Source: Mycobacterium sp. OTB74
GTDB lineage: Bacteria; Actinomycetota; Actinomycetes; Mycobacteriales; Mycobacteriaceae
NCBI RefSeq assembly: GCF_029892685.1
Contig: NZ_JARXVD010000007.1
Coordinates: 157,390 to 221,389 of the forward strand
Length of the DNA: 64,000 bases
Direction: 5' to 3'
Positions 24,585-34,118 of the stretch are shown here, piece after piece. The notes under the pieces were generated by a model. That model was given only the letters and a program-made list of their open reading frames with translations. It was not told the origin of the DNA and ran no database searches. The stretch's first letter is position 1. Every line of letters starts with the position of its first letter. A program made the position numbers and the translations under genes.

Positions 24585-25295
24585 CTACGCCTCTTCGGTG
24601 AAGTTACGGGTGATCGCCGGGTCAACCGGGATGCCCGGGCCGGTGGTCGTCGAGATGGTGACCTTCTTCAGGTAACGACCCTTCGACGACGACGGCTTGG
24701 CGCGCAGCACCTCGTCGAGCGCCGCACCATAGTTCTCCACCAGCTTGGTCTGGTCGAACGAAGCCTTGCCGATGATGAAGTGCAGGTTGGCCTGCTTGTC
24801 AACGCGGAAGTTGATCTTGCCGCCCTTGATGTCGGACACGGCCTTGGCCACATCCGGGGTGACGGTTCCGGTCTTCGGGTTCGGCATCAGGCCACGCGGG
24901 CCCAGCACGCGGGCGATCTTGCCGACCTTGGCCATCTGGTCAGGCGTCGCGATCGCCGCGTCGAAGTCGACCCAACCACCCTGGATCTTCTCGATCAGGT
25001 CATCGCTACCGACGGCATCGGCGCCGGCGGCCACAGCGGCCTCGGCCTTCTCACCGACCGCGAACACCACTACGCGGGCGGTTTTACCGGTGCCGTGCGG
25101 CAGGTTGACGGTGCCGCGCACCATCTGGTCTGCCTTACGAGGATCGACACCCAGCCGGATCGCGACCTCGACGGTTGCGTCCTGCTTCTTCGACGACGTC
25201 TCCTTGGCCAGCTTGGTGGCCTCGAGCGGGGTGTACAGGTTGTTGCGGTCCACCTTCTCGGCGGCTTCGCGGTATGCCTTGCTGTTCTTGCTCAT
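24585..25295 (-). CDS. rplA: 50S ribosomal protein L1
   Basis: A 236-residue L1 starting [19 protein letters not shown] and carrying the L1 signature blocks [16 protein letters not shown] and [16 protein letters not shown]. The C-terminus ends NFTEEA. L1 forms the mobile stalk at the E site and represses its own operon in many bacteria. It follows rplK with a 138-base gap. Just past the stop the sequence repeats a GAAGAGGCGTAG motif, an in-frame second copy of the EEA-stop ending. It is closed by a strong terminator. Confidence 0.97.
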   Translation of the reverse strand: MSKNSKAYREAAEKVDRNNLYTPLEATKLAKETSSKKQDATVEVAIRLGVDPRKADQMVRGTVNLPHGTGKTARVVVFAVGEKAEAAVAAGADAVGSDDLIEKIQGGWVDFDAAIATPDQMAKVGKIARVLGPRGLMPNPKTGTVTPDVAKAVSDIKGGKINFRVDKQANLHFIIGKASFDQTKLVENYGAALDEVLRAKPSSSKGRYLKKVTISTTTGPGIPVDPAITRNFTEEA

Positions 25296-25433
25296 TGAAA
25301 CTCCAGTATCTCCAGTTCAGAGGTTGTGGTTAACGAGCCGAAGCGGGCTCTTCCACGTATTGCTTGTGTTGACTTTGCGCTCATGGCGGTGGCTACTCGC
25401 CTGTTACCGCCCTCAGCACAGGGTCAGGCGGAC

Positions 25434-25862
25434 TTACTCGACAGTGATACCCATCGACCGGGCAGTGCCGGCGATGATCTTGGCAGCGGCGTCGATGTCG
25501 TTGGCGTTGAGATCTTCCTTCTTGGTCTCGGCGATCTCGCGCACCTGGTCCCAGGTCACCTTGGCGACCTTGGTCTTGTGCGGCTCGGCCGAACCCTTCT
25601 GCACACCGGCGGCCTTGAGCAGCATCCGGGCGGCGGGCGGGGTCTTCAGAGCGAAGGTGAAGCTGCGGTCCTCGTAGACAGTGATCTCCACGGGGATGAC
25701 GTTGCCGCGCTGCGATTCGGTCGCAGCGTTGTACGCCTTGCAGAATTCCATGATGTTGACGCCGTGCTGACCGAGCGCAGGACCGACCGGCGGGGCGGGG
25801 TTGGCCTGCCCGGCCTGGATCTGCAACTTGATCAGCCCGGTGACCTTTTTCTTGGGGGCCAT
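25434..25862 (-). CDS. rplK: 50S ribosomal protein L11
   Basis: A 142-residue L11 of standard length. The N-terminal [20 protein letters not shown] is followed by [20 protein letters not shown]. The C-terminal 23S-binding domain contains [13 protein letters not shown] and ends [14 protein letters not shown]11 forms the GTPase-associated centre with L10 and is needed for the stringent response. It lies 72 bases downstream of nusG and upstream of rplA in the conserved secE-nusG-rplK-rplA order. Confidence 0.97.
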   Translation of the reverse strand: MAPKKKVTGLIKLQIQAGQANPAPPVGPALGQHGVNIMEFCKAYNAATESQRGNVIPVEITVYEDRSFTFALKTPPAARMLLKAAGVQKGSAEPHKTKVAKVTWDQVREIAETKKEDLNANDIDAAAKIIAGTARSMGITVE

Positions 25863-25934
25863 GGGTTGTGGTGTTCCTTTCTAGGCAGCCGCGGCGCGAC
25901 TGCGTCCTGCTAGTCGGTGAGCAATTGCTCCCGG

Positions 25935-26789
<855 letters not shown>

Positions 26790-26828
26790 CTAACGTTTTC
26801 CAGCTCATCACGGGCAGATGGATCGGCG

Positions 26829-27302
26829 TCAGCCGAACACCCACATCACGAGCTTGGCGAGACCGAAGTCGACCCCACCGATCAGCGCCACCATGAACAC
26901 CAAGAAGACCAGCACCACCGTGGTGTAGCTGATCATCTGCTTGCGGTTGGGCCAGATGACCTTCCGCAACTCGGCCACTACCTGCTTGAGGTAGTTCCAA
27001 ACGAACACGAACGGGTTACGCGACGGGCCGTCCTTTTTCGGCTTTTTTGCCTTCTTGGACTTGGCCTTCTTGTCAGCCTTCGCATCCTCGGCGCCCTCGT
27101 CCGAGTCCTCGCCGGCCTCGGTGGCGTCCTCGAGTTCGGCGTCGTCGGTGTCAACCGACACGGCACGCCGTGCCCGCTTACCAGTCGGGCGCGCCGGACG
27201 CGTCACAACCGCAGTCTGGCCGCGCGACTCAATATCGCCCGCGTCGGTGCCCGCATCAGTACCGGCGCCTGCGGAGCCGGCACTATCGCGCTCGTCGCTC
27301 AC
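26829..27302 (-). CDS. secE: Preprotein translocase subunit SecE
   Basis: A 157-residue SecE starting with GTG at 27302. The first 100 residues are a charged, low-complexity actinobacterial extension with a Lys-rich stretch (DKKAKSKKAKKPKKDG). The conserved core follows: NPFVFVWNYLKQVVAELRKVIWPNRKQM, then a single membrane segment TTVVLVFLVFMVALIGGVDF. SecE clamps SecY in the Sec translocon at the plasma membrane. It is preceded by tRNA-Trp and followed by nusG, the usual order. Confidence 0.95.
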   Translation of the reverse strand: MSDERDSAGSAGAGTDAGTDAGDIESRGQTAVVTRPARPTGKRARRAVSVDTDDAELEDATEAGEDSDEGAEDAKADKKAKSKKAKKPKKDGPSRNPFVFVWNYLKQVVAELRKVIWPNRKQMISYTTVVLVFLVFMVALIGGVDFGLAKLVMWVFG

Positions 27303-27367
27303 CGCATGCCTTTCGTCTGGTCCAGGTGGTCACATAATCCAGTGTCCACATCGGGTATTCAGTTGAG

Positions 27368-27440
<73 letters not shown>

Positions 27441-27626
27441 TCAGCGTCGGCATTGCCGCCGCTTCCGGTTGGGGCCTCACACAGTTCGCGCGCTCTCCGA
27501 TCGGTCGATATCAAACCGACGGACAGCGCGCTGAAATGGAAGAAGCCCCGAGGACCGAGTGTACATCGGCCCATGTCGGAGTTACTAATCCGCTAATAGC
27601 CTCCGGCGCCGCCGCGCAGCGTCGCG

Positions 27627-28133
27627 CTAGTGAACGGCGGTCCGGACGACCTGACCCGTCTCCGGGTCCCACTTGGCCGAGATGGAGTTCTCGCCCTCGT
27701 GGCCCATCAGGGTGGTGAAGGCCTCCATGACGACCTCACCCTTGTGGTCGGTCAGCACGTTGCGGGTGGTGACTATGTCCGCACCAAAGCGCTCGACGAC
27801 GGAATCAACGTGCATGACACCGGTCAGCACGTCGCCGTTCACGATCGGCCGGTGGTACTTGAACCGCTGGTCCACCTGGACGATCTGCAGCGTCTCCATA
27901 CCGATGTCGACCGTCTGGAAGAAGTACCGCTGGATCATCACAGCGAAGATCGACATGAAAGTCAGCGGTGCGATCAGCGCCATGTGGCCAAGTTCTGCGG
28001 CGGCCGCCTCGTCCATGGAGGCAGGGTCGGCGGACTTGACCGACTGCGCGAACTGACGGATCTGCTCGCGACCGACCACGAAGCTATCGGGGTACTGGCA
28101 GGTCATGCCGCGGATGTCTGTCTTGAGAGCCAT
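27627..28133 (-). CDS. hadC: (3R)-hydroxyacyl-ACP dehydratase subunit HadC
   Basis: A 168-residue hot-dog-fold protein starting MALKTDIRGMTCQYPDSFVVGRE. It resembles HadA (shared EAAAAELGH, APLTFMSIF and QIVQVDQRFKY blocks) but lacks the catalytic Asp/His pair, which is supplied by HadB. HadC pairs with HadB as the late FAS-II dehydratase that elongates long meromycolate chains. It is 15 bases downstream of hadB in the hadA-hadB-hadC operon. Confidence 0.95.
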   Translation of the reverse strand: MALKTDIRGMTCQYPDSFVVGREQIRQFAQSVKSADPASMDEAAAAELGHMALIAPLTFMSIFAVMIQRYFFQTVDIGMETLQIVQVDQRFKYHRPIVNGDVLTGVMHVDSVVERFGADIVTTRNVLTDHKGEVVMEAFTTLMGHEGENSISAKWDPETGQVVRTAVH

Positions 28134-28148
28134 GAGCTAACTCCTCGC

Positions 28149-28577
28149 CTACGCCAGCTTGGCGGTCGCGACGGCGCGGCCGAAGATCTTCTTTCCTCCG
28201 GTCGTGGCCGAGATCGCGACAGTCACGGAGTTGGTCTCAGGATCGACGGACTTCACCCGGCCGCTGAACACCAGCTCGGCGCCGACACCGTCGTTGGGAA
28301 CCGGCACCACCGCGGTGAACCGGACGTTGTACTCGGTCACCGCACCCGGATCGCCGACCCAGGAGGTGATGTAGCCGCCGCCCAGACCCATGGTGAGCAT
28401 GCCGTGGGCGATCGCGGTATCCAGACCGACCTGCTTGGCGATGTCGTCATCCCAATGGATGGGGTTCAGGTCACCGGAGACTCCGGCGTAGTTGACCAGG
28501 TCCTGCCGGGTCAACTGAATGATCTTTTCGGGCAGATCGTCGCCAACCTTGACCGAACTGAACTCACGCAGCGCCAT
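28149..28577 (-). CDS. hadB: (3R)-hydroxyacyl-ACP dehydratase catalytic subunit HadB
   Basis: A 142-residue MaoC-type hot-dog protein starting at the ATG at 28577 (MALREFSSVKVGDD). It carries the catalytic pair Asp36 and His41 in SGDLNPIHWDD, at the same numbers as M. tuberculosis HadB. It dehydrates 3-hydroxyacyl-AcpM in the FAS-II cycle of mycolic-acid synthesis, as a heterodimer with HadA or HadC. Its start overlaps the end of hadA by 14 bases, implying coupled translation. The frame extends upstream to 28658, but that extension lies inside hadA and is not conserved. Confidence 0.96.
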   Translation of the reverse strand: MALREFSSVKVGDDLPEKIIQLTRQDLVNYAGVSGDLNPIHWDDDIAKQVGLDTAIAHGMLTMGLGGGYITSWVGDPGAVTEYNVRFTAVVPVPNDGVGAELVFSGRVKSVDPETNSVTVAISATTGGKKIFGRAVATAKLA

Positions 28578-29043
28578 CTGAGAAACCCTCTCGTCCGTCC
28601 TCACCCGACCGACCCGCCAGGGTCGTGTAGGTCTCCTGCACAACATCACCGCGATCATTGGTGATGATGTTCTTGGTCACGATGATGTCGGTCCCATGCG
28701 CCCGCCGGAACGCGTCAACGTAGACGTCGCAGTAGATCTTGTCCCCAGCTTTGATCGGCACCAGGAACTTCAGTTGCTGATCAACCTGGACGATCTGAGC
28801 GTCTTCGATGCCGATACCGGCGTCTTCGAACATAGCGAACTGTGCCTGGTACCCGAAGATACAAATGAAGGTCAGCGGCGCGAGAATTGAGTCGTGACCG
28901 AGTTCGGCCGCGGCTGCCTCATCGAAGTAGCACGCGTCGTCGTTCTTTACGGCCGTCGCGTGCTCACGGATTTTCTCGCGTCCGACCTCGTAATACTCGG
29001 GATGGCGATAGTGCAACCCGACGATATCCGACGATAGACCCAC
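28564..29043 (-). CDS. hadA: (3R)-hydroxyacyl-ACP dehydratase subunit HadA
   Basis: A 159-residue protein starting with GTG at 29043 (MGLSSDIVGLHYRHPEYYEVGRE). Visible blocks are FDEAAAAELGHDSILAPLTF, QIVQVDQQLKFLVPIKAGD and TYTTLAGRSGED. HadA is the substrate-binding, non-catalytic partner of HadB in the FAS-II dehydratase. The HadA subunit is the one hit by thiacetazone- and isoxyl-type inhibitors in M. tuberculosis. First of hadA-hadB-hadC, nine bases after rpmG, so the ribosomal gene and the had operon probably share a transcript. Confidence 0.95.
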   Translation of the reverse strand: MGLSSDIVGLHYRHPEYYEVGREKIREHATAVKNDDACYFDEAAAAELGHDSILAPLTFICIFGYQAQFAMFEDAGIGIEDAQIVQVDQQLKFLVPIKAGDKIYCDVYVDAFRRAHGTDIIVTKNIITNDRGDVVQETYTTLAGRSGEDGREGFSDGAA

Positions 29044-29052
29044 GGTTAGTGG

Positions 29053-29220
29053 CTAACGCGACTCTTTGTGCGGCTGGTGCGTACCGCAGTTCGGGCAGAA
29101 CTTCTTCAGTTCGAGCCGATCGGGGTCGTTACGACGGTTCTTCTTGGTGATGTAGTTACGGTGCTTGCACACCTCGCAGGCCAAGGTGATCTTCGGCCGT
29201 ACGTCGGTACTCGACGCCAC
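29053..29220 (-). CDS. rpmG: 50S ribosomal protein L33, zinc-binding type
   Basis: A 55-residue L33 read from a GTG at 29220 ([28 protein letters not shown] is the opening, here split by the length limit: [28 protein letters not shown]). Two CxxC pairs, CEVC and CPNC, form the zinc ribbon, so this is the Zn-containing paralogue (RpmG2 position). The ribosome-binding site AAAGAGG lies seven bases upstream. It is followed by hadA. Mycobacteria also have a zinc-free L33 elsewhere, used under zinc starvation. Confidence 0.95.
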   Translation of the reverse strand: MASSTDVRPKITLACEVCKHRNYITKKNRRNDPDRLELKKFCPNCGTHQPHKESR

Positions 29221-29284
29221 GTCTCTGCCTCTTTCGCGGTTCTTTTCGGGTCTTCGTTATCTAGCTTCTTGCGCATTGCGCTTG

Positions 29285-29358
29285 TAGCGGTGGGGAGGCT
29301 CGATCTCCCGACCTCACGATTATGAGTCGTGCGCTCTAACCAGCTGAGCTACACCGCC
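29285..29358 (-). tRNA. metT: tRNA-Met (CAT)
   Basis: A minus-strand 74-base cloverleaf. The 5' arm GGCGGTG pairs with CACCGCT (one G-U pair), followed by discriminator A. The D arm is GTAGCTCAGCTGGTTAGAGC, the anticodon loop CTCATAA reads CAT, and the T arm is GGGAGATCGAGCCTCCC. The first base pairs in the acceptor, so it is an elongator rather than an initiator tRNA. It lies between tRNA-Thr and rpmG. Confidence 0.93.
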
Positions 29359-29424
29359 CCGATAGACGCTGGCAGTGCGCCGGCGGAGTTGGCCTCCGTC
29401 GCTCAGCTCGCCTTATGTCCACCG

Positions 29425-29497
29425 AGCCCCCTAACGGAATCGAACCGTTGACCTTTTCCTTACCATGGAAACGCTCTGCCGACTGAGCTAAGGGGGC
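29425..29497 (-). tRNA. thrT: tRNA-Thr (GGT)
   Basis: A minus-strand 73-base cloverleaf. The acceptor is GCCCCCT/AGGGGGC with discriminator T, the D arm is TAGCTCAGTCGGCAGAGC, and the anticodon loop ATGGTAA reads GGT (Thr). The T arm is AACGGTTCGATTCCGTT. It is 66 bases before tRNA-Met, the usual thrT-metT pair. Confidence 0.94.
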
Positions 29498-29629
29498 CTG
29501 GCCCTCGGATCGAACAGCCGGTTGATGACTGCCTGCCCGGTGGGCCTTAAAGAGGGTACAACCTACCTGGCAGCCGCACCAAACCGCAGGTCAATGCGGC
29601 CGCCAGGAGTGCGTTCTAGCTGCCAGGAT

Positions 29630-30865
29630 TCAATTCAGCAGCCAGTCGTTGGGTGAGAACAGCTCGCAGTGCACACGCTCGGCGGTGATGCCGCGGTCGA
29701 GCAATTGGCTGCGTACAGCTTGAACGAATCCGGACCCGCCGCACAGGTAAATCTGCGCATCGCCCGGCAGATCGACGCCGGACACGTTCATCAGCCCGGG
29801 GTGCACACCAGGAGTTCCTGCGGTGACGCCGTCCTCGTACCAGACTTCCAGACTCGCGTTGGGCAGCGCCAGGATCAGCTCGTGCTGACGCTCCCGCAGC
29901 GGGTGGGTGGAGTCACCGCGGTCGGCGTGCAGGACTTGCACACGGGTGTCGGGATGCCCGGCTGCCAACGCCTCGAGGATGCCGATCATGGGGGTGATCC
30001 CGACGCCCGCCGAGATCAGCACCAGGGGCTGACCGGTCTCGCGGGCAGTGTGCAGGTCGCCGAACGGCACAGTGACGTCGAGTAGGTCGCCGATGCAGAG
30101 ATTGTCCCGAATCCAGTTCGACACCTCGCCGGCCGGCGCGTCACCGGCCGCCTCGACAGGCTTGACCGCGAACGTGAGGTGGTCGGTTCCGCTGACGCCG
30201 ACGAGGCTGTACTGACGCAGTTGGCGGGCCCCGTCGGGCAAGGTGACGCCGACCGAAACATACTGTCCGGGAAGGAAATTCGTCGGCGTCCCGGTTGCGA
30301 CGGTGACCAGCACGGCTCCGGAGGGGTCATCGATGCGCGAGGTCACGCGGAGCCTGCGGTAGACATCGCCCGGTTCGACTCCCGCGGCCGCGTAGAGGTC
30401 CCGTTCGAGCGCGATCAGGGTGTCGGCCATGATCCAGTAGACCTGGTCCCAGGCCCCGGCCACCTCTGCCGTGACCGTGTCGGCGCCGAGCACCTCCACA
30501 ATCGCTGCGAACAGGTGCTCATGGACGATCGGGTACTGCTCGGCGACGATGCCGAGCGACGCGTGCTTGTGCCCGATCCGGGACAGCAGCTCGGCCGGGT
30601 GCGGCAGCGCTGGGTCAACCAGATGCGTGGCGAAGGTCGCGATCGACGCCGCCAGCGCGCGCTGCTGAGCCCCGTGGGCCTGGTTTCCACGGTTGAACAG
30701 ATTGCGCAGCAGTTCGGGGTGCGCCTGGAACATCCGGCGATAGAACTCAGAGGTGATCTCGTCGATGTGCGCGCCGACCAGCGGCAGCGTCGCCGAGATG
30801 ATCTCGACGTTACCGCTGTCGAGTTCTCTTGCAGCAGAGACCTTTTCGGAACCTACGCCGGACAT
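29630..30865 (-). CDS. hmp: Flavohemoprotein, nitric oxide dioxygenase
   Basis: A 411-residue protein with AAGGAG six bases before the ATG. A globin domain (1-155) has proximal His101 in GHKHASLG and the conserved Tyr111 in EQYPIVHEHL. A FAD-binding domain follows with RQYSLV, and then an NAD domain with SAGVGITPMIGILEAL and the C-terminal CELFSPNDW-like tail. The enzyme converts NO and O2 to nitrate using NAD(P)H, in the cytoplasm. It lies 57 bases downstream of nsrR on the same strand, so it is the effector gene of an NO-responsive operon. M. tuberculosis uses truncated haemoglobins mainly; a full Hmp with NsrR is typical of environmental mycobacteria. Confidence 0.95.
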   Translation of the reverse strand: MSGVGSEKVSAARELDSGNVEIISATLPLVGAHIDEITSEFYRRMFQAHPELLRNLFNRGNQAHGAQQRALAASIATFATHLVDPALPHPAELLSRIGHKHASLGIVAEQYPIVHEHLFAAIVEVLGADTVTAEVAGAWDQVYWIMADTLIALERDLYAAAGVEPGDVYRRLRVTSRIDDPSGAVLVTVATGTPTNFLPGQYVSVGVTLPDGARQLRQYSLVGVSGTDHLTFAVKPVEAAGDAPAGEVSNWIRDNLCIGDLLDVTVPFGDLHTARETGQPLVLISAGVGITPMIGILEALAAGHPDTRVQVLHADRGDSTHPLRERQHELILALPNASLEVWYEDGVTAGTPGVHPGLMNVSGVDLPGDAQIYLCGGSGFVQAVRSQLLDRGITAERVHCELFSPNDWLLN

Positions 30866-30922
30866 GTTTACTCCTTCTCCTTGCGGTGATGATGGTTGAA
30901 AATCGGGTTGCGGTAGCTCAGC

Positions 30923-31351
30923 TCACGGCCGGGCCGTGATCTGCAGAGTGCGACCATTGACCAGGTCGTCAACGGTCAGTTCGTCCAAAGTTCGGTAGAA
31001 CGCGTCCTTCGCATCGGATAGCGCCCAGCGCAGTCGACACCCGGCGATCAGCGGGCAGGGGTTCTCGCCGTGGCAATCGATGACGTCGTGATCGCCCTCG
31101 AGTTCGCGGACCAGCCAGCCGATGGACGCCTGGCGGCCGGCATCGGTGATCGACAATCCGCCGGACCGCCCCCGCCGGGCCTCCACCAGGCCCAGTTCGA
31201 CCAGTCGCGAGACCGCCTTTGCCACGTGATTGTCCGAGGCGTTCGAGCTGGCCGCGATGGAGCGCGTGGTGACGCGGCGATCGGCGACGTCACCGGTGGC
31301 CAGCAGCATCACGGCCCGCAGACCGAGATCGGTGAACCGGGTGAGTTGCAT
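30923..31351 (-). CDS. nsrR: NsrR, nitric-oxide-sensing Rrf2-family repressor
   Basis: A 142-residue Rrf2 regulator starting at the ATG at 31351 (MQLTRFTDLGLRAVMLLA). The winged HTH spans about residues 1-65 (TTRSIAASSNASDNHVAKAV). Cluster ligands are Cys93, Cys99 and Cys105 in CHGENPCPLIAGC, together with Asp8. These match the residue numbers known for the [4Fe-4S] cluster of Streptomyces NsrR. NO destroys the cluster and releases DNA. It is upstream of hmp in one operon, with a perfect 11-base palindrome 16-42 bases before its start, so it is very likely autoregulated. Confidence 0.95.
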   Translation of the reverse strand: MQLTRFTDLGLRAVMLLATGDVADRRVTTRSIAASSNASDNHVAKAVSRLVELGLVEARRGRSGGLSITDAGRQASIGWLVRELEGDHDVIDCHGENPCPLIAGCRLRWALSDAKDAFYRTLDELTVDDLVNGRTLQITARP

Positions 31352-31366
31352 GTCAATCACGGTATT

Positions 31367-31393
31367 AAATTCCGCATCAGAAATGCGGAATTT
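31367..31393. promoter_or_regulatory. NsrR operator, perfect palindrome
   Basis: AAATTCCGCAT-CAGAA-ATGCGGAATTT: two perfect 11-base arms with a 5-base spacer, directly upstream of nsrR. It is AT-rich at the ends in a GC-rich genome. Rrf2 proteins bind such dyads; the assignment to NsrR is by position. Confidence 0.85.
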
Positions 31394-31477
31394 AGTCAGT
31401 GTTGTCAAACACCCCGCCCGGTGCGGTTTTTGCACCTGCAGTTTTGGCGGTCACCCCTCGGCAATAGGCTCGTCTTC

Positions 31478-32203
31478 ATGGCTCATCCCACGGCTGACGA
31501 CCGCCTGTACTTCCGCCAGTTGCTCTCCGGCCGCGACTTCGCGGCGAGCGACCCGATCGCCCAGCAGATGCGCAACTTCGCCTACCTGATCGGCGATCGC
31601 GAGACCGGCGATGCCGTGGTGGTCGATCCCGCCTACGCCGCCGGTGATCTGGTCGATGCGCTGGAGGCCGACGGCATGCGGCTGTCCGGAGTCCTGGTCA
31701 GCCACCACCACCCCGACCACGTCGGGGGTTCCATGATGGGCTTCGAGCTCAAGGGCCTGGCTGAACTGCTGGAGCGCGTCAGCGTCCCGGTGCACGTGAA
31801 CACCCACGAAGCCGACTGGGTGTCCCGGATCACGGGTATCGCACTCTCCGAACTGACCCCGCACGATCACGGCGACACGGTGAACGTCGGCGCGGTACCC
31901 ATCGAGTTGCTACACACCCCGGGCCATACCCCGGGTAGCCAGTGCTTCCTGCTCGACGGCCGACTGGTCGCCGGGGACACCCTGTTCCTCGACGGCTGCG
32001 GCCGGACCGACTTCCCCGGCGGCAACGTCGACGACATGTTCCGCAGCCTGCAGTCGCTGGCCGCACTGCCCGGAGACCCGACGGTGTTCCCCGGCCACTG
32101 GTATTCGCCCGCACCCAGCGCCTCGCTGGACGAGGTTCGGCGCACCAACTACGTCTACCGGGCCTCCAACCTGGACCAGTGGCGCATGCTCATGGGCGGC
32201 TGA
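31478..32203 (+). CDS. MBL-fold metallohydrolase, glyoxalase II-like
   Basis: A 241-residue metallo-beta-lactamase-fold hydrolase starting at the ATG at 31478 (MAHPTADDRLYFRQLLSGRDF). The metal motif HxHxDH is at His76, His78, Asp80 and His81 (SHHHPDHVGG). Further ligands are His in HTPGHTPGS and Asp in VAGDTLFLDGCGRTDFPGG, which is typical of persulfide dioxygenase/glyoxalase II-type proteins. It is the positional counterpart of Rv0634c. A thioester or persulfide substrate is plausible, possibly mycothiol-based; this is inference. The long upstream open frame overlaps nsrR antisense and is not used. Confidence 0.88.
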   Translation: MAHPTADDRLYFRQLLSGRDFAASDPIAQQMRNFAYLIGDRETGDAVVVDPAYAAGDLVDALEADGMRLSGVLVSHHHPDHVGGSMMGFELKGLAELLERVSVPVHVNTHEADWVSRITGIALSELTPHDHGDTVNVGAVPIELLHTPGHTPGSQCFLLDGRLVAGDTLFLDGCGRTDFPGGNVDDMFRSLQSLAALPGDPTVFPGHWYSPAPSASLDEVRRTNYVYRASNLDQWRMLMGG

Positions 32204-32331
32204 CCAGCAACTGCAGCTGCTGCGTTGTGCAAGTTCACCAGCGAAGCTCTAGGGTCGGGACGACGGTACGATTGGCCGCGCCGTCGTAAAGCCCCGCAAG
32301 CCTTGCCCACCCCAATGGACTGGATGACGCC

Positions 32332-33201
32332 GTGGACTGGATGACCAATCGTTGGCACGACCTCACAGGTTTCGGATCCGGCGGTTGGCTCGCTCTCGCC
32401 GCCTGGGCCGCGCTGGCGTTCGGCGTTGCGGCGCTGGTCGTCACAACGCGCCAGCTGAACCGGAATCGCGAGCTCAAGCGAGACCAAGTCCGCCCCCAGG
32501 TCACCATGTTCATGGAGCCGCACTCGTCGGACTGGCACCTGATCGAGCTGGTGGTACGCAACTTCGGCCAGACCGCAGCGCACAACGTCATGCTCAACTT
32601 CACGGAGCACCCAACGGTCGCCGTCTACGAGAGACACGAGTACGACGGCGAGCTCGACGTCACTGAACTACCACTTCCCAGCGAACTCTCAGTGTTAGCT
32701 CCGGGACAAGAGTGGCGAACAGTGTGGGACTCGGCGATCAGCCGCGAACAACTCGGCGGATCGATCCGCTCCCGGTTCGACGGCACGGTCACCTACTACG
32801 ACGGGCCGCGGATCGAGAACGCCAAGCGCACCGCGAGATTCGGCCCCCAGCGCAGGCAGTTCGAGTCGACCGCGGTGCTGGACTGGGACGCGCTGCAACC
32901 GGTACACCGCCTGGAGTTGATGACGTCGCACGATCTGGCCAAGCGCGAGAAGCAGAAGCTGGAACTGCTGCGGAGCGTGCTGACGTACTTCCACTACGCC
33001 TCGCAGGAGACTCGGCCCGACGTCTTCCGGGCGGAGATCGACCGGATGAACCGCGCCGTCCGGGAGACCCAGGATCGTTGGCGCTCAACGCAATTCGATG
33101 AGACCACCGAGCTAGAGGTGCAGTGGGTCGACGCAGGTCAGCAGGGCCGGCACCGCAACGGCGCTGCAGCACCGCGATCGCCCGACCCCCGGCCCGTCTA
33201 G
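32332..33201 (+). CDS. Conserved mycobacterial protein, single N-terminal membrane anchor
   Basis: A 289-residue protein starting with GTG at 32332 (an ATG at 32341 is possible). One membrane helix (WLALAAWAALAFGVAALVV, about residues 19-37) is followed by a basic stop-transfer (TRQLNRNRELKRD). The cytosolic C-terminal part has a beta-rich middle (VTMFMEPHSSDWHLIELVVRN) and a helical end (LAKREKQKLELLRSVL). It matches the position of Rv0633c. No catalytic motif is seen. The middle resembles proteins that describe themselves as anchored beta-sandwich domains, often near phage or defence genes, but I cannot assign a function. Confidence 0.75.
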   Translation: MDWMTNRWHDLTGFGSGGWLALAAWAALAFGVAALVVTTRQLNRNRELKRDQVRPQVTMFMEPHSSDWHLIELVVRNFGQTAAHNVMLNFTEHPTVAVYERHEYDGELDVTELPLPSELSVLAPGQEWRTVWDSAISREQLGGSIRSRFDGTVTYYDGPRIENAKRTARFGPQRRQFESTAVLDWDALQPVHRLELMTSHDLAKREKQKLELLRSVLTYFHYASQETRPDVFRAEIDRMNRAVRETQDRWRSTQFDETTELEVQWVDAGQQGRHRNGAAAPRSPDPRPV

Positions 33202-33265
33202 CATCGGCTCAAACCCGTTCCCGGCACTGGGACAAACCAGGCACGGGACGAACCAAGGGAGAACG

Positions 33266-33973
33266 ATGAGCACCGTCAACTACGCGCAGGCCGACGCGGT
33301 CGCGACCATCACGCTCGATGACGGCAAGGTCAATGTGCTCAGCCCGACCATGCAGCAGAACATCAACATCACACTGGACCAGGCCCAGCATTCCGCCGCA
33401 ATCGGCGAGGTCAAGGCCGTCGTCCTGGCCGGAAACTCCCGGGTGTTCAGCGGCGGATTCGACCTGGCGATCTTCGGCTCCGGAGATCCGGTCGCCGGGT
33501 TGGCCATGCTGGGCGGCGGGCTGGAACTGATGGTCCGCATCCTGACCTTCCCCGTCCCGGTGGTGATCGCGGCCACCGGCCCAGCGATCGCCGGTGGATC
33601 GTTCCTGCTGATGTCCGGCGATCACCGGGTCGGGTCGTCGAAGACGCGGTGCCAGGCCAACGAGGTCGCCATCGGTATGACTGTGCCGCAGGCCTGTGTG
33701 GAGATCCTCCGAATGCGGTTGACCGGCGCGGCTTTCCAGCGGGCAGTCGGCCTGGCCGCGACCTTCGCCGGTCCCGAGGCGGTGGCCGCCGGTTGGCTGG
33801 ACGAGATCGTCGAGCCGGAGAACGTATTGAGCCATGCGCAGCAGGTAGCCGCCGGATTCGCCGCGACACTGCATCCCCAGCACCACCTGGCCAGCAAGCT
33901 CAAGGCCCGCGGCGAGGGGCTCGCGGCGATCCGGCTCGGCATAGACGGGTTGGCCGCCGAGTTCGGCGGATAG
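33266..33973 (+). CDS. echA3: Enoyl-CoA hydratase/isomerase family protein EchA3
   Basis: A 235-residue crotonase-fold protein with AAGGGAG before the ATG. It has the oxyanion-hole elements AVVLAGNSRVFSGGFDLAIF and PAIAGGSFLLMSGDHRVG. The catalytic Glu of typical hydratases (in the VEAHRLG/PELGLIP region) appears in QANEVAIGMTVPQACVEILRMRL. It matches Rv0632c in order. The family hydrates or isomerises 2-enoyl-CoA in fatty-acid oxidation; the exact reaction is uncertain because the short EchA3 branch varies. Cytoplasmic. Confidence 0.9.
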   Translation: MSTVNYAQADAVATITLDDGKVNVLSPTMQQNINITLDQAQHSAAIGEVKAVVLAGNSRVFSGGFDLAIFGSGDPVAGLAMLGGGLELMVRILTFPVPVVIAATGPAIAGGSFLLMSGDHRVGSSKTRCQANEVAIGMTVPQACVEILRMRLTGAAFQRAVGLAATFAGPEAVAAGWLDEIVEPENVLSHAQQVAAGFAATLHPQHHLASKLKARGEGLAAIRLGIDGLAAEFGG

Positions 33974-34118
33974 CGTCCTAGGAGATACCAACACCGTTGT
34001 CGGTGGGTCCGACTACGCTCGTAAACGGCGCTGACCAGTAAGAACGGTATCGGTGCCGGAGGACGCAGCGAGCAGAGGCAGACGGTGATGGCCGAGGGCG
34101 CACGGCACAGGGCCGGCC

